IMG/VR virus record: IMGVR_UViG_3300032291_000616
Span: 1 to 55,601 of that record
DNA length: 55,601 bases
Direction: 5' to 3' (one strand)
DNA from: a virus
Shown: positions 47,486-55,601 of the stretch, in pieces
Layout: each line of letters begins with the position of its first letter
Numbering within the stretch: position 1 is the stretch's first letter
The notes under the pieces: generated by a model
What the model was told of the DNA's origin: nothing
Database searches by the model: none
Seen by the model: only the letters and a program-made list of their open reading frames with translations
Program-made: the position numbers and the translations under genes

Positions 47486-47658
47486 GCTGTTACTCCTGCA
47501 AGTTGCTCGTCAGTTGGACGAGGCAGTGTTGGGTGGTTCCATTCCTTGAGGTAGTCACCGCGACCATCACTGTCGTTTTGCAAGACGATTGTTCTTACGA
47601 AATCGCGGTCGGCAACTTCAGGGTAGATTGCTTTAATTTTTTCGTAGAGTGTCATCAT
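47482..47658 (-). CDS. XkdW-like small tail protein (58 aa)
   Basis: 58 aa starting MMTLYEKIKAIYPEVADRDF and containing EWNHPTLPRPTDEQLAG; the LPRPTDEQL phrase recalls XkdW-type tail proteins. The ATG at 47658 overlaps the upstream stop; its own stop overlaps fibre A's ATG. Role in fibre attachment or assembly is inferred. Confidence 0.65.
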   Translation of the reverse strand: MMTLYEKIKAIYPEVADRDFVRTIVLQNDSDGRGDYLKEWNHPTLPRPTDEQLAGVTA

Positions 47659-48257
47659 GCAGTCCTTGCCAAATAGCCAGAAAAATATGTGTAGTTGGAA
47701 TAGCCTGCAAACTCGGGGCTTGCTCCAAGGCTAAATCCATAACCCTCTAAATAATCTGTTGAACCGTTCAAATAGATTAAAGATGAAGCGCTTGCCGTCC
47801 AATCATCTAAAGTTCCAGAGGCTGAAGCGTAGTTTGAACAGTTTTTCCAATTACTACCGTTTTTGTAAATAGACACCAAGCAAGCCTGAAATGTGTTTGA
47901 TAAACACGACATTGTCAATTGCACAAAATAATACCCAGCAACTGTTGGCTGGAAGCGATAGTTTGTTGTGCTGTCAAAAGCGTTTGCAGTATCAAACTCT
48001 TCGGCATTAAATTGAATTTTTGTCCAAACCCCACTTGATACCGTTTGATTGCCAGTCCTATTGACACTAAACGCAGGGCCGTTGCCAGCCACATTAGAGG
48101 CCAGCATAGCCTGCGTAACAGAGCCAGTCGAGGCGGTGGTGACCAGCGTGCCAGTGTTGTCTGGCAGTGTCAGCGTGCGGTCGGTATTGCTGTTTGGGCT
48201 GGCAATCGTGAAGATGCCTGTGCCGCTGGCGTTACCAGCGAGTTGTACCTTGCTCAT
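47655..48257 (-). CDS. Tail fibre with C1q-like jelly-roll domain
   Basis: 200 aa. A fibre-type N-terminus (TLPDNTGTLVTTASTGSVTQ) leads to residues 70-200, where VNRTGNQTVSSGVWTKIQFN, EEFDTANAFDSTTNYRFQP and the end YSNYTYFSGYLARTA form a C1q/TNF-like beta jelly roll known in phage and bacterial fibre tips. Likely trimeric receptor-binding tip. Confidence 0.8.
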   Translation of the reverse strand: MSKVQLAGNASGTGIFTIASPNSNTDRTLTLPDNTGTLVTTASTGSVTQAMLASNVAGNGPAFSVNRTGNQTVSSGVWTKIQFNAEEFDTANAFDSTTNYRFQPTVAGYYFVQLTMSCLSNTFQACLVSIYKNGSNWKNCSNYASASGTLDDWTASASSLIYLNGSTDYLEGYGFSLGASPEFAGYSNYTYFSGYLARTA

Positions 48258-48430
48258 GCTTGCGCTCCTTGTTCGTCAGCGGGTAGGGGTGTATTGCCCT
48301 CGGCAAGCCACGCTAGGTAGGCTCGGTAGTCTGTGTTGCCTTCGGCGAAGGGGATGCTGATGTTTTGACCAATGATGGTCACAGCGCAATCTTCACCATA
48401 TTGGTTTTTTTGAAGTTTGTATTGAATCAT
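48254..48430 (-). CDS. Tail fibre assembly-like small protein (58 aa)
   Basis: 58 aa, starting MIQYKLQKNQYGEDCAVTII; ATG at 48430 lies one base after the fibre B stop. It shares ISIPFAEGNTDYRAYLAWLA and NTPLPADE with the 52-aa gene at 46214, so the two are paralogues. Role in folding fibre B is inferred. Confidence 0.7.
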   Translation of the reverse strand: MIQYKLQKNQYGEDCAVTIIGQNISIPFAEGNTDYRAYLAWLAEGNTPLPADEQGAQA

Positions 48431-48431
48431 T

Positions 48432-49508
48432 TTAAAACTCCGCTGAATAGCCGATAACGGCGCTTGAGTTGTTGCCCAAAAGATTGCATCCTGCACCTCC
48501 GCTTCCTGCACTGGTCACGTTCAGAGTTGCACTATCTGTCTCTCCCGCATTCCAAGAAATTGAAGTAGTTACAACTGAACCAGCGCCGTTAAGGGCTTCT
48601 ACGTTAAAGTGGCTTACAGAAGAAACTGAAACGCTCGGAGTTGTTCTCATGGTGACTTTAAAAAACACCGTTGGGAATGATTGGCCAAGTGAGCCGTTGC
48701 CACTTATGGCGTGACGCGTATTACCACCCCCAGTAGTTTTGTAGAAGTACCGCTGGCACAAAGCCAACTCAGTGCCAATGCTGAGGACATCAAAAGAAGA
48801 CGCAACACTTCCAAATTCCATCTGGACTTGCGACAACATAATTCCATCACCGCTGACGTTTGCGCCAAGAACAAACTCAAGCGAAAGAGAGCCAAAAGTA
48901 GTTGGCAGTGTTTTGGTCACGGTGTAACGTGTCCAAGTAGTTGTCAGCGTCACAGAGGTATCGCTGTTAGTCCCTGCAAAAAGACAAGTTCCATCAATAC
49001 CAGCAATCGTTCTGGTGCGAACAGTCAGCGCAGTTGAGCCAGCGTTTGAATTTACTGAGCGCGCCATAAATGAAATGGTTACAGTTGTGTTCTGCAAGTC
49101 CAAGCAATTCATGTACTCAATCTGCTGACCCATTTGCATAAACGCATTGGATGCACTTGCAACAAACTTCCACGCATAACGGCTACCCGTCGGGAGGCTG
49201 GATGTCTCTTGGCTAACAGTCCCGCCAGTAGGAAACGCAGACGCCCATCGGTCTGCTAGGTAGGTATTTCCGGTTGCAGTTGTGCTTGTTCCGCGTTGCC
49301 AGATGTCCATGCTTCCGTTGATGATTCGGTTTTTGAAGCCAAAGGTGCTTGAGGCATTCCAAACGGTTGTGCCACCTGCGGCGGCGGCAACTTCGTTCGC
49401 GCTTGGGTAAAAAATACCAGTGTCGGTATCGTTGCCCTTGAACGCAGGCGTGGAGGCGGAACCATCCACCCCCGCAATGCCAGTCGTTCCGTTGATTGTG
49501 ATGGACAT
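48432..49508 (-). CDS. Tail fibre / receptor-binding protein B
   Basis: 358 aa. FKNRIINGSMDIWQRGTSTT, YLADRWASAFP and LSIGTELALCQRYFYKTTGG parallel fibre A, but the distal sequence differs. N-terminus GTTGIAGVDGSASTPAFKGN is a phage fibre head. Divergent paralogue, suggesting alternative receptors. ATG at 49508 follows AAGGAGAAAAGA. Confidence 0.8.
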   Translation of the reverse strand: MSITINGTTGIAGVDGSASTPAFKGNDTDTGIFYPSANEVAAAAGGTTVWNASSTFGFKNRIINGSMDIWQRGTSTTATGNTYLADRWASAFPTGGTVSQETSSLPTGSRYAWKFVASASNAFMQMGQQIEYMNCLDLQNTTVTISFMARSVNSNAGSTALTVRTRTIAGIDGTCLFAGTNSDTSVTLTTTWTRYTVTKTLPTTFGSLSLEFVLGANVSGDGIMLSQVQMEFGSVASSFDVLSIGTELALCQRYFYKTTGGGNTRHAISGNGSLGQSFPTVFFKVTMRTTPSVSVSSVSHFNVEALNGAGSVVTTSISWNAGETDSATLNVTSAGSGGAGCNLLGNNSSAVIGYSAEF

Positions 49509-49518
49509 TCTTTTCTCC

Positions 49519-50493
49519 TTAAATCACTGTCCAGACAGAACCGCTCGATACCGTCACGGTGATGCCTGAATCTACTGTTACTGGGCCAGCCGACATTGCG
49601 TTGGAACCTGATGGGATTGTGTAGTCAGCCGACACGGTCTGGCTGTTCACAAAGATGCCGTTGCCTGCCACCAACTCGCTTGACTGGAATTCACCAGTGC
49701 TGGGCTTGTATAAGAGTTTCGCATTGCTCGTGTAAATTGTCGAGGCAGTGCCACTTGTTGCGGCGGCGAAAAGCGGATAGACGTTGCTCGAGGTCGAGGT
49801 GTCGTTGCTCAGTGCCGCACCGCCCACAGAAGCCCAAGTCGTGCCGTTGTAGCCCTCAAACTCGGTCGTAGTAGTGTTGAAGCGCAACATACCCGAAGCA
49901 GGGCTTCCGGGGCGCTGTGCAGTCGTACCCTTGCTGATCGTCAGAGAACCGGTCGACGAGAAGGCCGAGTCAGCGGTCGCAGTCAGTGCGCCGGTGATCG
50001 CCAGAGTCGTGCCGTTCCATGTCAGGTTGGACGAGTCGGACAGCAAGCCAGAAGCGCCAGCAAAGGTCACGCGACCCGATGTCAAGCCACTGCTACGAAC
50101 CTGCGTGGCGGTAAAGTTTGTGCCGTCCCAAGTCAGGCCAGAGGCGTCAGTCAAGAGGCCGGACGCACCTGCAAAGGTCACGCGGCCAGAAGTCAGCGCG
50201 GAGTCCTTGATGCTGGTAACCGTGAGGAACGAGCCATCCCATGTCAGACCAGCCGCACCAGCGACCGTGCCAGACGAGTTGAACAGCACCTGAGTGTTCG
50301 TGGAGGTGCCCACACCACCCTTGGTGCCGATGACCTGCACGACGCCTGCGCTGTCCTTGTAGAACAGTTTGCCGTCAGCGATGTTGATCGCCAGTTCAGC
50401 GCCGTTGACGTTGCTCAGGTTCGCGGCCAGCGGGACAGCCGAAGCCGTCGAACTGGCGTAGATTTTGATCGGGGTGTAGCCTGTTTGAGCCAT
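49519..50493 (-). CDS. Tail fibre-type repeat protein (324 aa)
   Basis: 324 aa of beta repeats: SGRVTFAGASGLL(T/S)D(A/S)SGLTWDGT occurs three times between residues 90 and 165. The end TIPSGSNAMSAGPVTVDSGI is a common fibre C-terminus. It follows the long fibre with TAATG overlap. A shaft or short fibre is likely. Confidence 0.75.
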   Translation of the reverse strand: MAQTGYTPIKIYASSTASAVPLAANLSNVNGAELAINIADGKLFYKDSAGVVQVIGTKGGVGTSTNTQVLFNSSGTVAGAAGLTWDGSFLTVTSIKDSALTSGRVTFAGASGLLTDASGLTWDGTNFTATQVRSSGLTSGRVTFAGASGLLSDSSNLTWNGTTLAITGALTATADSAFSSTGSLTISKGTTAQRPGSPASGMLRFNTTTTEFEGYNGTTWASVGGAALSNDTSTSSNVYPLFAAATSGTASTIYTSNAKLLYKPSTGEFQSSELVAGNGIFVNSQTVSADYTIPSGSNAMSAGPVTVDSGITVTVSSGSVWTVI

Positions 50494-53189
50494 TAGAAAG
50501 TTCCTCCAGCGATGCCGTTTGTGATTGTGCCAGTTGACGGGTTGACGGTCGGGCCATTACTCACGAGCAATCCGTAAGTGCCCGTCGACGAGCCAGTCGC
50601 AAGCGGTAGGTAATAGTCAGCGTTTGCGCTGGTGCCAGTCAAAGTCACGTTGGCCGCATTGGTGGCGTTCGTGGCGTTGGTTGCGCTACCCACTGACAGG
50701 GTTGATTGAGCGACGTACTCGGGAGCCGAAGCACCAGCAGTCAGCACATAAGTGCTTGTCCCAAGGGACAGGAATGTCGTTGCACCAGAGCCAGACTGGT
50801 AAGCAATTGCACCAGCCGAGCCACCCGCCAAGTTGGTGGCTGTGCCCACAGTGATGCCCGAGGGAGCCGACCATTGAGGCGCAGAGCCGCTCGAAGTCAA
50901 AATCTGGGTGCTGGTGCCAATACCCAGCGCGGAGAGCGTTGTGGCCCCGCTGGCGTACAGCAGGTCACCGATGGTGTACGAGCCGATGTTAGTGCCGCCA
51001 CGGGCCACTGCAAGCGTTCCAGCAGTCACCTGCGATGCGTTGATCGAGATCGATGTGTCGGTGACGCTGGTGATCTGGCCTTGCGCGTTGACGGCGAACA
51101 CAGGCACAGCCGAAGCCGCGCCGTAGGTGTTGGCAGTCACACCAGTGTTCGTGATGCTGAATTGCGTGCCGGAGAGGGTCAGGCCAGTGCCTGCGGAGTA
51201 CACCTGCGAGGCAGAGACCTGAGCGAACGTGATTGCAGTCGTGCCAAAGGTGATGACGCCTTGCGTGTTGCAGACGTAGGTCTCACCAGCGCCGGTATTG
51301 CCGCTCTGAATGAAGAATGCATCACCCTCGCCGAGGCTGTTCGGACTCTTGAGAGCGTAGGTGTCTGCGTCGCTGGCGCGGGTCAACACCCATGCAGTCG
51401 AGCCGTTACCGACCGTGGTCACAACATAGACGCCGTTCTCAAACTGGTTGGTCTGGTTGTAGATCAGAATGCGGTCGTTGACAGAGGCCACCACGCCGTC
51501 GGGCGTGAAGGCTCCCAGCGTGCCTGCATTGGTCAGGGTTGCGCCCACACCGGCTGTGCCGTTGTTGTAGGTCGCGTTTAGGTTGCCGGTGCTGTTGGGC
51601 ACCTCGTACTTGACCGGCGCGTGGTAGGTGATGCCAGAAGACACCAGCGTGTCCACATACTGCTTGGTTGCCAGTTGCAAGGCGCTCACAGGGTCTTGCG
51701 TGACCGCAATAGAGGTCAGGCCACCCAAGGTAAGCGAAGTGCCACCCAGCGCGATGTTGGTCGTGCCAATGGTCACCGACGAGTTGGTCAGCGCACTGTT
51801 GGGGATGTTCGTGAACGTGTTGGCAGAGCCGGACATCGACTTGTTGGTCAATGTGTCGGTCGTGGCGCGGCCTACCAGTGTGTCGGTGCTGGTTGGCAGA
51901 GTCAGGGTGCCGGTGTTGACGATCTGCGCGATGACAGGGGTCGTCAGCGTCTTGTTGGTCAGCGTCTGCGTGCCGTTGAGCGTGACAACGCTCGAGTCGA
52001 TGCTGATCGTCCGTGCAACAGAACCATTGAAGGTTGTGCCGGAATCGAGTTGCAGGCCAGTGCTGACAGTCAGCGCGGCGGTGGTCGTGGCTGTGATCGT
52101 GCCGGACGCACCCAATGCCACAGTGACGCCGTTGTAGGTCACAGACGAATTCACCAGCGACGAATTGCCGATGTTTGTCAGCGTGTTGTCAGGGCCGTTG
52201 ATCGTCTTGTTGGTCAGGGTCTCGGTGCCCGCCAAAGTCGCCAAAGTGCCCGTGGTGGGCAGGGTGACGTTGGTGATGCCGGTCTGGGTCAGCGTGAGGT
52301 TGAATGCACCAGACAGCACGAGGCTTCCGCCAAGCGTGATGGTCTTGCCGGTGTTGTCGACGCCTGTACCGCCGCTGGCACCGTTCAAGATGCCACCGAG
52401 GGTCACCGCGCCGGTCGTTGATGTGGCCGGTGTCAGTCCGGTTGCGCCCGCACTGAAAGATGTAACGCCACCGGTGAGCGAAAACTGCCTCCAAGAACCC
52501 GAGGCGTAGCCGTCAAAGGTCTGGGTGGTATTGTTGTAGCGAATCTGACCATCAGAACCGACCGGTTGCTGGGCCGAAGAGCCAATCGGCACCGTCATGG
52601 CCGCAGTTCCGGGCAGGATCACGTTGTCGACGATGGAGATGGTCGGGTTTCCGCCTTGTCCGTTGCCGTTTGCGACCGAAATCTGGTTTGCGGTGCCCGC
52701 GATCAGCACGCCACCGGCGGTTGTGCCGTTTTGGAAGGCCAAAAGGCCGGTTCCGCCGACTTGCGCGATGGCCGCGATCAACCCATCAAGGGCCAAAGTG
52801 GGGTTGCCGGACACACCGCTGGCGTTCGTGACGGCCAAACCGGTGCCAGAAACAGCGATCTGGCGGGGCGTAACGGCGTTTCCAGCCGTTTTTACGATGA
52901 TGCCGGTACCAGAGGACTCCAAAGAGCCAGAAGTGGCGTTTAGCGTGATCTGGAGGGTGCTTTGAGCGCCTCCGTCAACCAGACCAATGCCCGTGCCACC
53001 GGAAAGGCGGCGCGAGTTGGTCAGCGTCGGCTCTTGGTTGAGCGTCAAAAAGGTCTGTGTCTGGGTCGGCGAGGCCGCAAGAGCCTGCGCGGTGGTCTGA
53101 ACCGTGACCCCGTTTTGGACGACAGGAACGAGTTCAGACCCGGTGATCGGGCCTGCTTGAGGTAGTTGGGATATGGTTACGTTTGCCAT
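50493..53189 (-). CDS. Long tail fibre (898 aa)
   Basis: 898 aa, low in charge, rich in Thr/Gly/Ser/Asn. Units such as TLTNKTI/TLTNKSM and NSSLVNSSVTYNGVTVALG and IGTTNIALGG repeat through residues 330-520, a beta-helical shaft pattern of many environmental phages. N-terminus MANVTISQLPQAGPITGSEL is the usual attachment start. C-terminus ends GTITNGIAGGTF. Likely the main adsorption fibre. Confidence 0.8.
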   Translation of the reverse strand: MANVTISQLPQAGPITGSELVPVVQNGVTVQTTAQALAASPTQTQTFLTLNQEPTLTNSRRLSGGTGIGLVDGGAQSTLQITLNATSGSLESSGTGIIVKTAGNAVTPRQIAVSGTGLAVTNASGVSGNPTLALDGLIAAIAQVGGTGLLAFQNGTTAGGVLIAGTANQISVANGNGQGGNPTISIVDNVILPGTAAMTVPIGSSAQQPVGSDGQIRYNNTTQTFDGYASGSWRQFSLTGGVTSFSAGATGLTPATSTTGAVTLGGILNGASGGTGVDNTGKTITLGGSLVLSGAFNLTLTQTGITNVTLPTTGTLATLAGTETLTNKTINGPDNTLTNIGNSSLVNSSVTYNGVTVALGASGTITATTTAALTVSTGLQLDSGTTFNGSVARTISIDSSVVTLNGTQTLTNKTLTTPVIAQIVNTGTLTLPTSTDTLVGRATTDTLTNKSMSGSANTFTNIPNSALTNSSVTIGTTNIALGGTSLTLGGLTSIAVTQDPVSALQLATKQYVDTLVSSGITYHAPVKYEVPNSTGNLNATYNNGTAGVGATLTNAGTLGAFTPDGVVASVNDRILIYNQTNQFENGVYVVTTVGNGSTAWVLTRASDADTYALKSPNSLGEGDAFFIQSGNTGAGETYVCNTQGVITFGTTAITFAQVSASQVYSAGTGLTLSGTQFSITNTGVTANTYGAASAVPVFAVNAQGQITSVTDTSISINASQVTAGTLAVARGGTNIGSYTIGDLLYASGATTLSALGIGTSTQILTSSGSAPQWSAPSGITVGTATNLAGGSAGAIAYQSGSGATTFLSLGTSTYVLTAGASAPEYVAQSTLSVGSATNATNATNAANVTLTGTSANADYYLPLATGSSTGTYGLLVSNGPTVNPSTGTITNGIAGGTF

Positions 53190-53533
53190 TAGGGACTCGG
53201 ACTCAGGTTATCCAGATTGCCGTTGTTCTCCGGCGTCTGGGTGTTTTGTTCAGGTGACAGCGTCCAGTCCTGATCGGGCGACGTGACAATCCCATCCGGG
53301 TCGACCGCAACGCTGACGTCGGGGCGTGGAAACCGAAGGTTAATCCTTTCGGTTTGTCGCGCAGGCAGGCGATAGGGGTCAAGTTGATCCTTGCACCCAC
53401 GATCCTCACACACGCGCAGACCCGGAAAGTTCGAGTCGGCCACGAGAGTGACGAACGGAACCTTCATCTTGCAACGATCGCATACCGCGATGGCTACAGA
53501 GGCAAGGCCGCGAGTGTCGAGGAAGGTTGGCAT
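53189..53533 (-). CDS. Zinc-ribbon-like tail-module protein (114 aa)
   Basis: 114 aa. CDRCKMKVPF (residues 18-27) and CEDRGCKDQLDPY (42-54) form a C-x2-C...C-x4-C arrangement, compatible with a zinc ribbon; the C-terminal part is Asp/Pro-rich. It lies between adaptor and fibre genes, overlapping the fibre start by one base. Function unknown; it may stabilise the adaptor or fibre junction. Confidence 0.7.
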   Translation of the reverse strand: MPTFLDTRGLASVAIAVCDRCKMKVPFVTLVADSNFPGLRVCEDRGCKDQLDPYRLPARQTERINLRFPRPDVSVAVDPDGIVTSPDQDWTLSPEQNTQTPENNGNLDNLSPSP

Positions 53534-53536
53534 CGC

Positions 53537-54610
53537 TTACCTCGTGTACACGCTGATGTTGGGAGCGAGGTAGATCGGCGACTTGTCGCGCTCTTCCTGC
53601 TCGGCTTCGAAAAGATATTTGTCAGCCATCTTCTCGAGGTAGGTGATGCGGTCTGCGGCGACCTGCGGCAACTCCATCGCCATGCGGTGAGACAGCATCA
53701 TCAAGACTGCCTCGTACCAGCGCTGTGGGATTTCCAACTCGCCAGAAAGCGCACCCACGTCCATGATCTGGCGTGAGTACCACACGGTCATTTGAATGAA
53801 CGGGTCACTGGGCGTAGGCCACAAGTACATCGTCGGCTGAGGGATGGTGCGATCAAACCAGAACTGGAACGGCTGGTTGGCTGTGAAGTTCTTGTTGGGC
53901 AGGTTGGTGTAGTCGTCGCGGTTGAGGCGAGACATCTGGATTTCGCGGCTGTTGTTGCCGACGTAAAACTCGCGCAGGCCCAACGTGGTGTTGTTGTAGG
54001 CGCGGATGCGGTAATACTGCACAGACTGACCCGGATCGATGTCAGTCCACACCCACTGGTTGTCGGTGACGATGATCTCGCCAAGGTTGTCCAGCGTCTG
54101 CCATGTGATGTTGTCCACGCTGTACTCGAGCGTGATCGACCATGTGGCCGAGCCGCCGCCAGAGATGTATGGCAAGAAACCAATCGAGCCAGCGTAGATT
54201 GGGTTACCAGTGCCGTAGTCGACCGAGATATTCCCGTTCGCGCTGGTCTGCTGGCACCATGTGTCAACATCGTTGTCGTAGGCCAAAGCGACAGTGCCAC
54301 CTGCGGAGGTGGCGTACTGGCCGGTTGGTCGGTTCATCGTGCGGTACAGCACGTTGAGAACGTCGATGGTGCCAAGTGGCATCGAGTAGATGTACTGGTC
54401 AGCCTTCAGGCCAAACACCTTCTTGTTGATGCACCAGTAATTGATGCCCTTGTTGCCAAGGTGCGAGAGCAGGAAAAACAACGACTGCTTTGCTGAAAGC
54501 AGTTGCTCCGAAGTCAACTCCTCGGCCAGTTTTCCGCAACGACGTGCGCCATGATCAATCAGTGTTTGCACACTGGTGACTGTCGCTCCAACGGTTCCCG
54601 AGTAAGCCAT
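53537..54610 (-). CDS. Head-tail adaptor-like protein with inserted beta domain
   Basis: 357 aa. N-terminal 80 and C-terminal 90 residues are helical/mixed and resemble adaptor-type proteins (SAKQSLFFLLSHLGNKGINY; IPQRWYEAVLMMLSHRMAME). Between them, about residues 95-220, is an F5/8-type-C-like beta sandwich (LEYSVDNITWQTLDNLGEII, QYYRIRAYNNTTLGLREFYV). This split layout suggests a connector with a surface-exposed carbohydrate-binding-like insert. Structural role is inferred. Confidence 0.65.
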   Translation of the reverse strand: MAYSGTVGATVTSVQTLIDHGARRCGKLAEELTSEQLLSAKQSLFFLLSHLGNKGINYWCINKKVFGLKADQYIYSMPLGTIDVLNVLYRTMNRPTGQYATSAGGTVALAYDNDVDTWCQQTSANGNISVDYGTGNPIYAGSIGFLPYISGGGSATWSITLEYSVDNITWQTLDNLGEIIVTDNQWVWTDIDPGQSVQYYRIRAYNNTTLGLREFYVGNNSREIQMSRLNRDDYTNLPNKNFTANQPFQFWFDRTIPQPTMYLWPTPSDPFIQMTVWYSRQIMDVGALSGELEIPQRWYEAVLMMLSHRMAMELPQVAADRITYLEKMADKYLFEAEQEERDKSPIYLAPNISVYTR

Positions 54611-54619
54611 TCCTGTCCC

Positions 54620-55141
54620 TTACCATCCGGGGCACTTCCAGCGCTTCAGCGATGCTTTGGCGCGTTCGGCGTCCCCTTTTGAGTTCTCAACAACCCCCGA
54701 CATCCGCGCACAGAAGGAGTCCTTGCGGGCACCACCTTGCGGTTGCGGGGCTTTCAAATTACTGCCTGTTTCACGGTTGTATTTTGCCCGACCCTTCTCG
54801 GTAAGGCCAGCACCTTGAGACACAGGCAACTTCTCCTTGCGGCCAACTGACAGCGACACGCCGCCCTTGGCCTTGGCCGTCTTGGCCGAATCCTTGAACG
54901 CTTGCGCGGTCGGAGCGCCCGGGGCACCGGGCTTTCGCATCTTCTCACCAGAGCCTTCAGCGATGCGCTCACGTTTGGCGTTGATGTTGGCATAGAGACC
55001 GCCACCAGCAAACTTCTTGCCCTCGTCGGCCTTGGCGAATTCCTTACCAACAGACTGAGGCACGCCCACCTTCTTTGCGAACTTAGGGTTGTGCGCGACA
55101 GCCTGCATGAGGCGATGTTGGGAGAGCGACTTGCTTGGCAT
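54620..55141 (-). CDS. Two-part basic protein with DUF6321-like tail
   Basis: 173 aa. N-terminal KSLSQHRLMQAVAHNPKFAK is an arm common in small virion-associated phage proteins. C-terminal LTEKGRAKYNRETGSNLKAP and SFCARMSGVVENSKGD...RWKCPGW match a short conserved domain I know as DUF6321. Rich in Lys and Gly, so DNA binding is likely. Gene neighbours suggest virion packaging. Confidence 0.72.
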   Translation of the reverse strand: MPSKSLSQHRLMQAVAHNPKFAKKVGVPQSVGKEFAKADEGKKFAGGGLYANINAKRERIAEGSGEKMRKPGAPGAPTAQAFKDSAKTAKAKGGVSLSVGRKEKLPVSQGAGLTEKGRAKYNRETGSNLKAPQPQGGARKDSFCARMSGVVENSKGDAERAKASLKRWKCPGW

Positions 55142-55142
55142 A

Positions 55143-55601
55143 TCAAGGGCCTTCTTTGATGACGACCATTTGCAATTGGGCGCTCATGTTAGAAGAACCA
55201 AGAAAAGCAATGCCACGGAAATCAATGTCAGACTTTTCAGTGACTGGGAATGGGTAATCAGCCTCACAAGTAAAAGCGCCAATTGCTTGGATGCGAGTCA
55301 CTGTAGCCAACAAGAAAGCGCCGCCAAAAGGACGAACATAAATTTTTCCAGTGCTACCTGCATTGGCAGTGGCGTTATAGGACGACACCATGTAGCGTGT
55401 GATGTACGCTGTGTAACCAGCAGGCACTGTGTAGACGCACTGCTCTGCAACACCAGCAGTTGCGGCAATTGCGGCAAGAGTCGTTGGTGTGCTGTTTGCA
55501 ATTGTGATGGTTCCCTCATTGGCATTCGAGGAACCTGCTGTTGCAACATATGCTGTGTTCACGCGCAAGAATGACTGTGTAGTCGTCACTGCTGTAGTGC
55601 C
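55143..55601 (-). CDS. Virion protein, C-terminal fragment (cut by window edge)
   Basis: 153 codons open to the right edge, reading GTTAVTTTQSFLRVNTAYV... The body is beta-rich (VYTVPAGYTAYITRYMVSS, GKIYVRPFGGAFLLATVTRI, PVTEKSDIDFRGIAF) and matches from memory the second half of a phage structural family whose N-terminus resembles the fragment at 1-123. A GTG at 55589 has no good ribosome site. The edges are in frame with each other; a joined product would be 193 aa. Confidence 0.65.
   Translation of the reverse strand, partial: GTTAVTTTQSFLRVNTAYVATAGSSNANEGTITIANSTPTTLAAIAATAGVAEQCVYTVPAGYTAYITRYMVSSYNATANAGSTGKIYVRPFGGAFLLATVTRIQAIGAFTCEADYPFPVTEKSDIDFRGIAFLGSSNMSAQLQMVVIKEGP

Noticed and set aside
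50493-53189. Repeats in the long fibre considered as DNA repeats or recombination sites
   Set aside because: Similarity follows protein-level beta-shaft units and is degenerate at DNA level.
1-55601. tRNA genes, integrase, insertion sequences
   Set aside because: No tRNA-like cloverleaf, integrase motif or terminal inverted repeats with a transposase were seen; gene-free gaps are all below about 190 bases.

Overview
The window looks like an almost complete genome of a tailed phage with a podovirus-like (short-tailed) plan. It has a terminase pair, an 838-aa portal, scaffold and HK97-type capsid genes, connector and nozzle-like tail genes and large internal-virion (ejection) proteins. It has no tape measure, tail tube or sheath gene, and I see no integrase, DNA or RNA polymerase, tRNA or insertion sequence. 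Sigma70-like promoters, AGGAGG-type ribosome sites and gene families common in phages of Gram-negative bacteria (DUF1376, YdaS-like regulator, DUF2303, Gp49) suggest a pseudomonad-type host, but the host cannot be named from sequence alone. Left and right edges both fall inside the same kind of virion gene, and the two fragments join in frame. The most economical reading is a circular(ly permuted) genome of about 55.6 kb opened inside that gene.

Layout. (1) 24.53 to 14.4 kb, minus strand: leftward early/middle operon. It starts with a small HTH regulator, a DUF1376 replication protein, a zinc-finger-only primase piece, a DnaB-like helicase and a RusA resolvase, then continues into about 25 small genes. 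Many overlap by ATGA, several are membrane microproteins, and the block includes a Ref-like HNH protein and a DUF932/DUF945 protein. Internal promoters near 18.55, 17.2, 16.25 and 14.7 kb share GTTTAA/TTAAAC boxes with the divergent switch at 24.55-24.65 kb. (2) 24.65 to 29.37 kb, plus strand: rightward early operon with an SSB-like protein, DUF2303, Gp49, a Tad2-type (DUF2829) fusion, a RecB-like nuclease and small genes. (3) 14.24 kb down to base 1, then from 55.6 down to 29.43 kb, minus strand: one long late operon crossing the window ends. It runs terminases, 1330-aa polyvalent protein, portal, GroES-like protein, scaffold, capsid, decoration proteins; then across the join adaptor, fibres, lysis genes, connector, nozzle, a lipid-enzyme cassette and five large internal-virion proteins ending in a strong terminator at 29.38 kb.

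The most striking content is a translationally coupled cassette inside the virion genes: an acyl carrier protein (40159-40443), a beta-ketoacyl synthase with an intact Cys-His-His triad (39047-40162) and a GNAT-like protein (38604-39047). Together they suggest a phage-made acyl chain that is elongated and perhaps transferred to a virion or cell target at late times. A second notable gene is the Tad2-like fusion at 27051-27578, a likely counter-defence protein against Thoeris-type signalling. A third is the dispersed GTTTAA operator/promoter family, which implies a phage-wide switch without lysogeny genes.
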